Assembly (NCBI GenBank): GCA_030844565.1
Contig: JAUUNK010000080.1
Span: forward strand, 1 to 20,742
DNA from: Bacteroides ovatus
GTDB taxonomy: Bacteria; Bacteroidota; Bacteroidia; Bacteroidales; Bacteroidaceae
DNA: 20,742 nucleotides
Direction: 5' to 3'
Part shown: positions 6,689 to 14,238 of the stretch, one piece after another
Position numbering within the stretch: the first letter of the stretch is position 1
How the letters are laid out: the number at the start of each line of letters is the position of its first letter
Translations under genes and position numbers: made by a program
The notes under the pieces: model-generated
Seen by the model: only the letters and a program-made list of their open reading frames with translations
What the model was told of the DNA's origin: nothing
Database searches by the model: none

Positions 6689-9600
6689 TTATGAATTTCT
6701 ACCGTGGCAGTTCTTATATTTCTTACCGCTTCCGCAAGGACAAGGGTCATTTCTGCCTACTGTCTTTTCAGCCCGGATGGGTTCACGTTTGGCAGCAGTA
6801 TCCCGCGTGTCCTGTTGAGCAGCCGCTTGTTGGTGCGGATCGGTGAGGTCTTGTTTCTGCTCTTGATATTTGCTTCTGTCCTGCCGGGTTTCTGGCGCTG
6901 CTTGTCGCACTTCTACGCGGCGGGGAGCCTGTTCTTCGCCGGAAGCTTCGGGTACGGGTATCTGACCACGCATCAGGATGGAAACCGTCTGATTATTTAT
7001 CTTGTTTACCATGCTATCAAAGAGATTAACCGACTCCAACTTGTAGATTAATAGCGGGTCTTTTTGTTCATAGCTGGCATTTTGTACGGAGTGTTTCAAC
7101 TCGTCAAGTTCGCGCAGGTTTTCTTTCCACGATTCGTCAATCACGTGTAGCAAGATAGACTTCTCAAAGGACTTTACAACTTCTTTCGATTCGCTTTCGT
7201 AAGCAGCTTTCAGGTTACACGAAATGTTATACATTCGTTTGCCATCTGTAATAGGAATCAAGATGTTTTCATACAAATGACCTTGGTTCTCATATACTTG
7301 CTTAATAACCGGATTGGCAATCTGGGCGAGGCGTTCCGTCTTACGTTTGAAATTTTCCATAGCAAGGTTGAACACTTTATCGGCAAGCGCTTCTTTCTTT
7401 TCATTACGGAATTCTTCTTCAGTGAAAGGAGTTTCCATAGCAAGAGTCTGAAGGAGTTCCATTTGGCAACCTTCGTAGTCATTGTTTTCTACAGCATTGG
7501 CACAACGGTCCCAAATCATATTTACAATATCCATTCCAATACGTTCACCCATTAAGGCATGGCGGCGTTTGGTGTATACTACGGTACGTTGCTTGTTCAT
7601 CACGTCGTCATATTCGAGCAGGCGCTTACGGATACCGAAGTTGTTTTCTTCTACCTTCTTTTGAGCTCTTTCAATAGAATTTGAAATCATCTTATGCTCA
7701 ATCATTTCGCCTTCTTGGAATCCCAGCCGGTCCATTACACTTGCGATGCGGTCGGAAGAGAACAGACGCATCAAATCATCTTCTAATGATACGAAGAACA
7801 CAGAAGAACCCGGGTCTCCCTGACGTCCGGAACGACCACGCAACTGGCGGTCTACACGACGGGATTCGTGGCGTTCAGTACCGATGATAGCCAAACCGCC
7901 TGCGGCCTTCACTTCAGGGCTCAGCTTAATATCCGTACCACGACCTGCCATGTTGGTAGCAATGGTAACTGTTCCGCTCATACCTGCCTGAGCCACGATT
8001 TCAGCTTCCTTTTGGTGCAGCTTAGCGTTCAATACGTTGTGCGGAATTTTGCGCATGGCAAGCATTTTGCTCAGCATTTCCGAGATTTCTACCGAAGTAG
8101 TACCTACCAGCACCGGACGTCCGGCATTGACAAGTTGTTCTATTTCTTCGATAACGGCTTTATATTTTTCGCGTTTTGTTTTATAAACGCGATCGTTCAT
8201 GTCTTTACGGGCGATAGGGCGGTTGGTCGGGATAACCACTACATCCAATTTATAAATATCCCAGAACTCTCCGGCTTCCGTTTCTGCCGTACCGGTCATA
8301 CCGGATAATTTGTGGTACATACGGAAGTAGTTCTGCAAAGTAATAGTTGCGAAAGTCTGGGTGGCGGCTTCTACTTTTACCCGTTCTTTAGCTTCAATAG
8401 CCTGGTGTAACCCGTCGGAGTAACGGCGTCCTTCCATGATACGTCCGGTTTGCTCGTCCACAATCTTCACTTGTCCGTCGATGACTACATATTCGTCGTC
8501 CTTCTCAAACATAGTGTAGGCTTTCAGCAATTGGTTAATAGTATGCACGCGTTCCGACTTAATGGCGTAATTAGTCAGCAAGGCATCTTTCTTCTCCAAT
8601 TTTTGTTCATTGGTGAGCCCAGCTTCATTCTCGAGTTCTGAAAGTTGTGCAGCGATGTCGGGCAATACAAACAAAGTGGGATCTTCGGAATTACCTGTAA
8701 TAAGGTCTACACCTTTATCTGTCAGGTCTACGCTGTTGAGCTTTTCGTCAATAACGAAATACAGTGGGTCGGTCACCTCGTGCATGCGTTTATTATTTTG
8801 CTCCATGTAGATTTCTTCCGTTTTCAGCATACCGGCTTTGATACCCTGCTCGCTTAGGAATTTAATCAATGCTTTGTTTTTAGGAAGCGCTTTGTGGCTA
8901 CGATAGAGGGCTAAGAATCCTTCTTCTACCTGTTTCTTATCGTCCGAAGCAATCAAGCGTTTGGCTTCGGTCAGATATTTGGTCGCTAATCCTTTTTGTG
9001 CTTCTACCAGACGTTCTACCAGTGGACGAAGTACTTCAAAAAGCTGATCGTCTCCTTTGGGGACCGGACCGGAAATAATCAACGGCGTACGGGCATCATC
9101 GATTAACACGGAGTCCACCTCATCGACAATGGCATAGTTATGCTGACGTTGCACCAGGTCTTTCGGACTGATAGCCATATTGTCGCGCAGGTAGTCAAAA
9201 CCAAATTCATTGTTCGTACCGAATGTGATGTCTGCCATGTAAGCTTGGCGGCGTGCATCCGAGTTGGGTTGATGTCTGTCGATGCAATCCACACTCAATC
9301 CGTGGAACATATAAAGAGGTCCCATCCATTCCGAGTCACGTTTAGCCAGGTAATCGTTGACGGTTACTACATGAACACCGTTTCCGGTCAGTGCATTTAG
9401 GAATACAGGTAGAGTTGCCACTAAAGTCTTACCTTCACCTGTCGCCATTTCGGCTATTTTACCTTTATGTAATACAACACCTCCGAAGAGCTGTACATCA
9501 TAGTGAATCATATTCCACACGGTATCATTGCCTCCTGCTATCCAGTGATTCTGGTAGATAGCTTTGTCTCCTTCAATACGGACAAAATCTTTCGTTGCAG

Positions 9601-10015
9601 CTAGTTGGCGGTCAAAGTCTGTGGCAGTCACTACGATTTCTTCGTTCTCCGTGAACCGCTTTGCTGTAGCCTTTACGATAGAGAAAGCTACTGGAAGTAC
9701 TTCGTCCAGTGCTTTTTCATATTTTTCAAGAATTTCTTTTTCAAGTTTGTCTATTTGAGTAAAGACTTCTTCACGGTCTTCCAGTTCCAGTGATTCGATG
9801 CTGGCTTTAAGTTCTTCTACTTTAGCCCGCTCTTCACTGGCCGATTCGTATATGTATTTTTTAAGTTCGCCGGTTTTAGCACGGAGGGCGTCATTGTCTA
9901 ATATCTCAATCTCTGGGTAGGCATTTTTTATCTTTTCTACCCAGGGTTTGATTTCTTTCATGTCTCGTGTGGATTTGTTTCCGAATATCGAGCTTAAAAT
10001 TTCATTAAATCCCAT
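6689..10015 (-). CDS. secA: preprotein translocase ATPase SecA
   Basis: The motor of Sec-dependent protein export, which pushes unfolded preproteins through SecYEG with ATP. The 1108-residue protein has the Walker A motif ATGEGKT (191-197), the DEVD Walker B box (298-301) followed by SVLIDDARTPLIISG, the GTNNEFGFDYLRDN signature (266-279), the MAGRGTDIKL motif of NBD2 and RQLRGRSGRQGDPGSS of motif VI. A Gln/Pro-rich linker leads to a C-terminal zinc tail, Cys1092-x-Cys1094-x8-Cys1103-His1104, which binds SecB or ribosomes in other bacteria. It is about 200 residues longer than E. coli SecA, partly through a charged helical insertion at about 55-105. This length is usual in Bacteroidota. The gene has its own promoter at 10056-10063 and a strong terminator. 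The lnb/PafA-like pair lies just upstream on the same strand. Confidence 0.97.
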   Translation of the reverse strand: MGFNEILSSIFGNKSTRDMKEIKPWVEKIKNAYPEIEILDNDALRAKTGELKKYIYESASEERAKVEELKASIESLELEDREEVFTQIDKLEKEILEKYEKALDEVLPVAFSIVKATAKRFTENEEIVVTATDFDRQLAATKDFVRIEGDKAIYQNHWIAGGNDTVWNMIHYDVQLFGGVVLHKGKIAEMATGEGKTLVATLPVFLNALTGNGVHVVTVNDYLAKRDSEWMGPLYMFHGLSVDCIDRHQPNSDARRQAYMADITFGTNNEFGFDYLRDNMAISPKDLVQRQHNYAIVDEVDSVLIDDARTPLIISGPVPKGDDQLFEVLRPLVERLVEAQKGLATKYLTEAKRLIASDDKKQVEEGFLALYRSHKALPKNKALIKFLSEQGIKAGMLKTEEIYMEQNNKRMHEVTDPLYFVIDEKLNSVDLTDKGVDLITGNSEDPTLFVLPDIAAQLSELENEAGLTNEQKLEKKDALLTNYAIKSERVHTINQLLKAYTMFEKDDEYVVIDGQVKIVDEQTGRIMEGRRYSDGLHQAIEAKERVKVEAATQTFATITLQNYFRMYHKLSGMTGTAETEAGEFWDIYKLDVVVIPTNRPIARKDMNDRVYKTKREKYKAVIEEIEQLVNAGRPVLVGTTSVEISEMLSKMLAMRKIPHNVLNAKLHQKEAEIVAQAGMSGTVTIATNMAGRGTDIKLSPEVKAAGGLAIIGTERHESRRVDRQLRGRSGRQGDPGSSVFFVSLEDDLMRLFSSDRIASVMDRLGFQEGEMIEHKMISNSIERAQKKVEENNFGIRKRLLEYDDVMNKQRTVVYTKRRHALMGERIGMDIVNMIWDRCANAVENNDYEGCQMELLQTLAMETPFTEEEFRNEKKEALADKVFNLAMENFKRKTERLAQIANPVIKQVYENQGHLYENILIPITDGKRMYNISCNLKAAYESESKEVVKSFEKSILLHVIDESWKENLRELDELKHSVQNASYEQKDPLLIYKLESVNLFDSMVNKINNQTVSILMRGQIPVPEASGEEQAPRRVEVRQAAPETRQDRSKYQEQKQDLTDPHQQAAAQQDTRDTAAKREPIRAEKTVGRNDPCPCGSGKKYKNCHGRNS

Positions 10016-10055
10016 TAATAATATGCTTTTTTGTTGTTAACTGAATTATTGAGCG

Positions 10056-10063
10056 CAAAGTTA
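10056..10063 (-). promoter_or_regulatory. secA promoter, -7 element TAACTTTG
   Basis: The minus strand reads TAACTTTG, matching TAnnTTTG. The expected start near 10049 leaves about 34 bases of leader. It lies 54 bases after the stop of the upstream gene. I see no terminator between them, so read-through from lnb may add to secA transcription. Confidence 0.6.
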
Positions 10064-10116
10064 CATTAAAATACTGATTTAGGAATACTTTACGCTTTCT
10101 TTTTCTCTGATTTGTT

Positions 10117-11691
10117 TTACCGGATGTCAGTGAGTGGTCCCACTTTGCAAGCATTTGGTGCCCGTATTCTCATGAAATGGGTGACAGTAGGAGCAATATG
10201 GTCTACGGTTACCGGTGTATCTATAACCGCAGGTTTCAGAGAACTTCCCCAGAAAATCAGCGGGGTAGGGTTTGGAGCATATCTCACCACCCGGGTCTCA
10301 GCACCGTTGTCGTCAAGGATGCTCCATCCGGGGAGGACGTCAATTAGCAGGTCGCCCGACCGTTTGCGGTGAAAGCTGTTGCGTACCAGATAAATGTCCG
10401 GTGTCCATGTCCCCAACAATAAGCGGTGTCCGGAGTAAACTTCGTTCACTCCGCTAAACTGCATCAGAAAGTCTGCGGCTTTATCCTGTATTTCTGATAG
10501 GTTAAGCTGTTTCTCTTCAATAAATTTATGATTGAGGTAAATCTGTTGGTCATAATAAGCTTCTACATATTTCCCTTCTCCATAGGTTGCCATCAGATAC
10601 ATATTGAGCAGGGCGGCACACCGGTTGAGGTGAAATTCTCCGCCGGGTATCCTGTACGTACCGTGGTCTGTCCTTTCGGCATCCGTATAACCGGTGGAAG
10701 TAATGAAAAAGAGAACATTTTGCAATCCTACCTTTTTCTCAATCATTTCCAAAAGGGCGGCGAGGCTACGGTCCAAGCGGACGTACATATCCTGAAGTTC
10801 CATGGCAGATTCCTGTACGGACTTATTGGCATAGTTTCCGGCATAATAAGTGAGAGCAAGCAGATCTGTAATGTCATCGCTCCCGATGGTGCTTTTATCC
10901 AGCACCTCTTCCACCAAGGCATTTACTTCGTCGTTGACAAATGGGCTGGTTATCAGTCTTCTATATTTATTGTTGCGGTCGTCGTCAAATTTATATTTGA
11001 ACACAACATCCCTCCATTCCGGCAGGAAATTGTACATACCACGGGGATAGACGGTGGTCCAAGTGATATTGGCAATGCGGAAATCCAATGCTTTCCGGTC
11101 GTTATATTGGCTCATCCACCAAGGAAACTCACCATAATAAGTGCTTCCGCTCCATTTTCCCGTATTGGGGTTGAGCCAGAAGGCTCCGTTGCCGGCGTGT
11201 CCGGCTGCCAGAATGGCTGCTTCACGAAATGGAGCAATGGCATACACGAGTCCTTTGCCTTGAGTGGCTATTTTGAGTTCATCAGCGATAGTAGAGGTCA
11301 GTAATTGGGACGCCGAACTATTCTCTTCCGTATAATATCCCATGAATGACGTATCGTCCGTACACTGTACAGGCCGTAACGTGGAAGCGTCAAGCCAATG
11401 GTTAGCAACAATTCCGTTCAGGGAGGGAGTAGCGCCGGTATAGATAGCTGCTACGGCCGAAGCGCGATCTATTCCGCCAAATGTATAACGGGCATTGCTA
11501 AAAACTTTTCCCTCTTTCCATAGACGTTTGAACCCCTTTTCGCCATATAGCGAAGAGAAGGCTTCAAGATAGTCCGTACGAAGCTGGTCGATAGTAAGCC
11601 CTACTACCAATTTAGGAGTAGCAGGAAGCGGCTGGGCTTGAAGTCCGGTAAACGTCAGTACGGTAATAAGAGAAGTTAATAGTCCTTTCAT
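10117..11691 (-). CDS. PafA-type alkaline phosphatase superfamily protein, predicted catalytically dead
   Basis: A 524-residue secreted or periplasmic protein with a signal peptide (1-19). The fold is that of PafA, the phosphate-irrepressible alkaline phosphatase of Bacteroidota: LVVGLTIDQLRTDYL (28-42), AAIYTGATPSLNGIVAN (81-97), the AGH...GAFW segment, MYVRLDRSLAALL, HRKRSGDLLI (441-450) and VDHIAPTV near the end. Aligned from memory to Elizabethkingia PafA, only one metal ligand (Asp35) and Asn97 remain. The nucleophile Thr79 becomes Arg76. Asp305/His309 become Tyr282/Asn286, Asp352/His353 become Thr333/Gly334, and His486 becomes Thr466. The phosphate-binding Lys162/Arg164 become Phe155/Glu157. 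The frame is intact, so this looks like a maintained pseudoenzyme and not a decayed gene. It overlaps lnb by 4 bases (ATGA), which suggests translational coupling. Databases will probably call it an alkaline phosphatase. Confidence 0.8.
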   Translation of the reverse strand: MKGLLTSLITVLTFTGLQAQPLPATPKLVVGLTIDQLRTDYLEAFSSLYGEKGFKRLWKEGKVFSNARYTFGGIDRASAVAAIYTGATPSLNGIVANHWLDASTLRPVQCTDDTSFMGYYTEENSSASQLLTSTIADELKIATQGKGLVYAIAPFREAAILAAGHAGNGAFWLNPNTGKWSGSTYYGEFPWWMSQYNDRKALDFRIANITWTTVYPRGMYNFLPEWRDVVFKYKFDDDRNNKYRRLITSPFVNDEVNALVEEVLDKSTIGSDDITDLLALTYYAGNYANKSVQESAMELQDMYVRLDRSLAALLEMIEKKVGLQNVLFFITSTGYTDAERTDHGTYRIPGGEFHLNRCAALLNMYLMATYGEGKYVEAYYDQQIYLNHKFIEEKQLNLSEIQDKAADFLMQFSGVNEVYSGHRLLLGTWTPDIYLVRNSFHRKRSGDLLIDVLPGWSILDDNGAETRVVRYAPNPTPLIFWGSSLKPAVIDTPVTVDHIAPTVTHFMRIRAPNACKVGPLTDIR

Positions 11692-12878
11692 TTTTTCTTT
11701 TTATATGTCAAAATCAAATTGCTTGCTGAACGTACAAGCAAACTGAGTGCCAAAGGTACGACTGCCAAGTCAATTCTTTGAGGAATTAGAGGAAAAAGCA
11801 CTATAAAAAGTGTTAAAACCGAAAAGTTCAAGAGATGATACCATGATTTCTTCCTTTTTCGTTCTTTATAAATGAAAAAGGGAAGGAAGAAAAGTTGTCC
11901 CGGATGGAAAATCCACAATAAGTAATTGGAACTGACAGCGGGATGCTCTGAAAAAAGTGCCAAAAAGGCAAGTACGCAACCTGCAAGCCCCGCCATAGCA
12001 AATAAGACGAGGTCGAGCACCCATAGGCTTTTACCTTTTCGAATGCCGTAAATGGTAAATGCAACTATGAACATAAACCACAGTAAAGCAGATTGGAGAG
12101 GGGTGGGATACCACGCCTTGTCTGCATCGTTTGAGAGGGCATCTACTATTTTTTCAGTGGTTGCCACCAGCGGTCTGTCCGTATTTCCGCTTTCAATGTG
12201 TGCTTTTTCAAAGAAGTCTTTCAGGTAGAAAGGGGCAAACATCATTTGGTATTCAGTGATGGGGCGGTCGGCTTCACTGCCTATACATAAATCTATACCA
12301 AACCTGGACCATGGATGCCCTTGCGTATATTGGTGCACAATGTCACGGAAAGACAGACTGCCCTCGGAACCAAGACTGGGATATACCACTTTCCCCTGGA
12401 TGCATTCTTCTATCTTATCCCGCGGACGGGTGGCGCAGTTGTCATAAAAGAAGTTATATCGGTATATCCGGTTCTCCGGGCGGTAGTTGGTTTGCAGCAA
12501 GTCGATAAGTTTTTCTTTTTCTTCTGCCGTAAGGTTGAGAGTTTGTTGCCACACACTTCGACCTAGAAAAGCATATTCGGCAGCGAAGCGGGCGTAATCC
12601 GTCACTCCTAGCTGGTAGTCTGTCTGCCCCAGAGCAAAGCGAAGGATAAAGTTGGGGGTGTTAAAACTGAACAAGCCGTAATTGAACACAATGTCGATGC
12701 CTTGCGAAATGTTTTCATAGCGGATGGCAGTATGACCAAACAGAGAATAAATTTCTTCGCCCGGAGCGCAAGTGAGCAGGCTTAGGCGGATGGAGTCGTT
12801 GCCCGAAGCTGTGGCAGGCGCAGCGGGAAGGAAAAGCAGGAATGCAGAGAAAAGCGTATATATAATGGCGTGTCTCAT
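11688..12878 (-). CDS. lnb: DUF4105 / Lnb-type lipoprotein N-acyltransferase
   Basis: A 396-residue membrane protein. A signal sequence (1-26) precedes a periplasmic domain (about 28-255) with FGHTAIR (His49) and FYDNCATRPRD (Cys148), a His/Cys pair like that of papain-fold enzymes. About five membrane segments follow: 263-279, 286-309, 319-337, 347-366 and 371-391. This is the DUF4105 family. As I recall, a Bacteroides member was recently shown to be Lnb, which adds the third, amide-linked acyl chain to lipoproteins in place of Lnt. The frame is open back to an ATG at 12929, but I chose the ATG at 12878. That start begins a proper signal peptide, and the promoter element at 12907-12914 lies between the two ATGs. 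It is first in a unit with the PafA-like gene, whose start overlaps this stop. Confidence 0.8.
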   Translation of the reverse strand: MRHAIIYTLFSAFLLFLPAAPATASGNDSIRLSLLTCAPGEEIYSLFGHTAIRYENISQGIDIVFNYGLFSFNTPNFILRFALGQTDYQLGVTDYARFAAEYAFLGRSVWQQTLNLTAEEKEKLIDLLQTNYRPENRIYRYNFFYDNCATRPRDKIEECIQGKVVYPSLGSEGSLSFRDIVHQYTQGHPWSRFGIDLCIGSEADRPITEYQMMFAPFYLKDFFEKAHIESGNTDRPLVATTEKIVDALSNDADKAWYPTPLQSALLWFMFIVAFTIYGIRKGKSLWVLDLVLFAMAGLAGCVLAFLALFSEHPAVSSNYLLWIFHPGQLFFLPFFIYKERKRKKSWYHLLNFSVLTLFIVLFPLIPQRIDLAVVPLALSLLVRSASNLILTYKKKK

Positions 12879-12906
12879 CAAAAAAACATTTTTATTATTC
12901 GTGTGG

Positions 12907-12914
12907 CAAAGATA
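12907..12914 (-). promoter_or_regulatory. lnb promoter, -7 element TATCTTTG
   Basis: The minus strand reads TATCTTTG, a full TAnnTTTG match. A start near 12900 gives a leader of about 22 bases before the ATG at 12878 and excludes the longer start at 12929. Confidence 0.6.
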
Positions 12915-13162
12915 ACACTTACAAACCATAATTTTCCCACAATCGTTGAATAAATGGTTATCCGGCTGAAAAAAGTAAGTGGGATAACCCAGACTTTACC
13001 TGCGATGGAACGACGGTTGACTTGCAGGAAAAGTAGGGGAAAACCTGCGGAAAACTACCGAAAAAAATGTGTGTGCAAAAAGACATATAAAAAAACGTCT
13101 GAAACGCCCGCCACCACGGGCTAAAAACCAAAACTTAACCAAGTAAAGGTAAGTTAATATAA

Positions 13163-13207
13163 GAATACTCTTACTACTGTTGAAATACAACAGCAGCAAT
13201 AGTATTC
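13163..13207. repeat. nested 45-base hairpin
   Basis: Outer arms GAATACT (13163-13169) and AGTATTC (13201-13207) pair perfectly. Inner arms CTGTTG (13177-13182) and CAACAG (13188-13193) pair around the loop AAATA. A symmetric internal loop of 7 bases on each side separates them. There is no clear T-run on either strand, so it does not look like an ordinary terminator. Confidence 0.6.
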
Positions 13208-13284
13208 AAAAAAGAAAGGAAAAACTGCCGCCGCTACTATTTTGGGCACAAACAAAAAAACTTGGCTAACGTGCCTTTTCCCGT

Positions 13285-13394
13285 CGGTCCGCGGGTAAGC
13301 GGATATGAGTCAGGGGATGAACTTGTTTGAGCCCGGGGGATAACCGGGCTGAGCCCTGGGGAGATTTCTCGTAAGCCCTGGGGAGAAGTTGATT
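13285..13394. repeat. tandem array of 22-23 bp hairpin-forming units
   Basis: Units start at 13307 (GAGTCAGGGGATGA...), 13329 (GAGCCCGGGGGATAA...), 13351 (GAGCCCTGGGGAGA...) and 13374 (AAGCCCTGGGGAGA...). The lengths are 22, 22, 23 and about 21 bases. The shared core is RAGYCMnGGGGAnR. A weaker unit at 13285-13306 (CGGTCCGCGGGTAAGCGG...) matches the second unit at about half its positions. Some units fold alone: CCGC/GCGG in the first, and AGCCCGG/CCGGGCT (13330-13336 with 13344-13350). The last pairs with the sequence after it. Confidence 0.6.
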
Positions 13395-13416
13395 CTCCCC
13401 AGGGGAAGCGTTTTTT
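13376..13416 (+). terminator. terminator-like hairpin upstream of the coaX promoter
   Basis: CCCTGGGGAGAA (13376-13387) pairs perfectly over 12 bases with TTCTCCCCAGGG (13393-13404) around GTTGA, and TTTTTT follows at 13411-13416 after a 6-base gap. An identical CCCTGGGGAGA 22 bases upstream (13354-13364) could compete for the same partner arm. No + strand gene lies upstream, so it would end an unknown + strand transcript. Confidence 0.45.
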
Positions 13417-13473
13417 ATGAGAATATCTGAAAAATATGCAGTCAACTTTTCGTGATTTCCCATTTCTTTGCTT

Positions 13474-13481
13474 TACCTTTG
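13474..13481 (+). promoter_or_regulatory. coaX operon promoter, -7 element TACCTTTG
   Basis: TACCTTTG matches TAnnTTTG on the + strand. The expected start near 13488 leaves only about 19 bases before the coaX TTG codon. It would serve the coaX, OMP, TPR, lptC and CorC-like genes. Confidence 0.6.
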
Positions 13482-13506
13482 TGCCCACCAAAAAAAGTAA
13501 TGAAGA

Positions 13507-14238
13507 TTGAATTTAATAATTGACATAGGAAATACAGCGGCCAAAGTAGCCATTTTTGACGGAGATGTAATGGCTGAAGTGCAAACCGTTTCCAATCGGT
13601 CTTTGGACTGTCTGAAAGCGCTTTGCAAGTGTTATTCGGTGGATAAGGGAATCGTGGCTAACGTCATCGATTTGAATAAGACGGTGACAAAACAGTTGGC
13701 TTCTTTGCCGTTCCCTTTGTTGTGGCTGAATCATGAAACGCCTTTGCCGATAGTCAATTTATATAAAACTCCCGATACATTGGGATATGACCGGGTGGCA
13801 GCCGTGGTGGGTGCCCAGGCCCAGTTTCCCAAAAAGGATATGTTGGTAATTGACGCCGGGACCTGCATCACTTACGAGTTTATAGATTCGTCCGGCAGGT
13901 ATCATGGCGGTAATATTTCTCCCGGTATGCTGATGCGCTTCAGAGCCTTGAATTTGTTTACCGGACGTTTGCCTCTTGTCGAAGCTCAGGGACGCGAACT
14001 TCCCCTGGGACAGGACACCGAAACGGCTATACGTGCAGGAGTGATGAAAGGGATAGAGTATGAGATTTCAGGCTATATAGCCGCACTGAAGCATAAATAT
14101 CCTGAACTTTTGGTTTTTTTAACGGGCGGAGATGATTTTTCTTTTGATACGAACTTAAAAAGTGTCATCTTTGCAGATAGATTTTTAGTGTTGAAAGGAT
14201 TAAATAGAATTTTAAACTTTAATAATGGTAGGATTTAA
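13507..14238 (+). CDS. coaX: type III pantothenate kinase
   Basis: A 243-residue cytoplasmic enzyme that phosphorylates pantothenate with ATP, the first step of coenzyme A synthesis. Family landmarks are all present: the N-terminal phosphate loop DIGNT (6-10), TLGYDR with Asp95 and Arg96, VIDAGTCITYEF with the catalytic-site Asp116, and GGNISPG (134-140). Length is normal. The start must be TTG at 13507, because residue 1 there gives the usual MNLIIDIGNT opening and no in-frame ATG lies upstream. An ATG at 13500 is out of frame and opens a seven-codon reading frame that overlaps the TTG. The next gene starts 14 bases before this stop, so translational coupling is likely. Confidence 0.92.
   Translation: MNLIIDIGNTAAKVAIFDGDVMAEVQTVSNRSLDCLKALCKCYSVDKGIVANVIDLNKTVTKQLASLPFPLLWLNHETPLPIVNLYKTPDTLGYDRVAAVVGAQAQFPKKDMLVIDAGTCITYEFIDSSGRYHGGNISPGMLMRFRALNLFTGRLPLVEAQGRELPLGQDTETAIRAGVMKGIEYEISGYIAALKHKYPELLVFLTGGDDFSFDTNLKSVIFADRFLVLKGLNRILNFNNGRI

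Larger units (their letters stand above)
12930..13506. other. non-coding, hairpin-rich interval between divergent lnb and coaX
   Basis: I see no protein gene here. The short minus-strand frames at 13237-13491 simply read through the repeats. In order along the + strand the interval holds an 8-bp inverted repeat (12956-12963 with 12982-12989), a GCCCG/CGGGC hairpin (13106-13121), a nested hairpin (13163-13207), a tandem hairpin array with a 22-bp period (13285-13394) ending in a terminator-like stem (13376-13416), and the coaX promoter (13474-13481). The GC-rich array (about 13270-13410) contrasts with the A-rich flanks. Structure this dense suggests a non-coding RNA or a dispersed repeat element. 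Confidence 0.6.

Noticed and set aside
6704..9793. Many short + strand reading frames opposite secA
   Set aside because: secA is unambiguous over its full length, and the opposite-strand frames look like coding-strand shadows without start signals or known domains.
10660..10672. Asp342-His343-Gly344 of the PafA-like protein as the missing AlkP DHG metal motif
   Set aside because: In PafA the DHG follows directly after the central beta strand. Here that position is Thr333-Gly334, and spacing to the shared Pro-Gly segment leaves no gap to shift the motif. I kept it as a caveat in the finding.
13285..13416. CRISPR array
   Set aside because: The 22-bp units are contiguous and diverged, with no unique spacers between identical repeats and no cas genes nearby.
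13237..13491. Overlapping minus-strand reading frames in the lnb/coaX gap
   Set aside because: They are translations of the GC-rich tandem repeats, with Pro/Ser-rich sequence and no recognisable domain.
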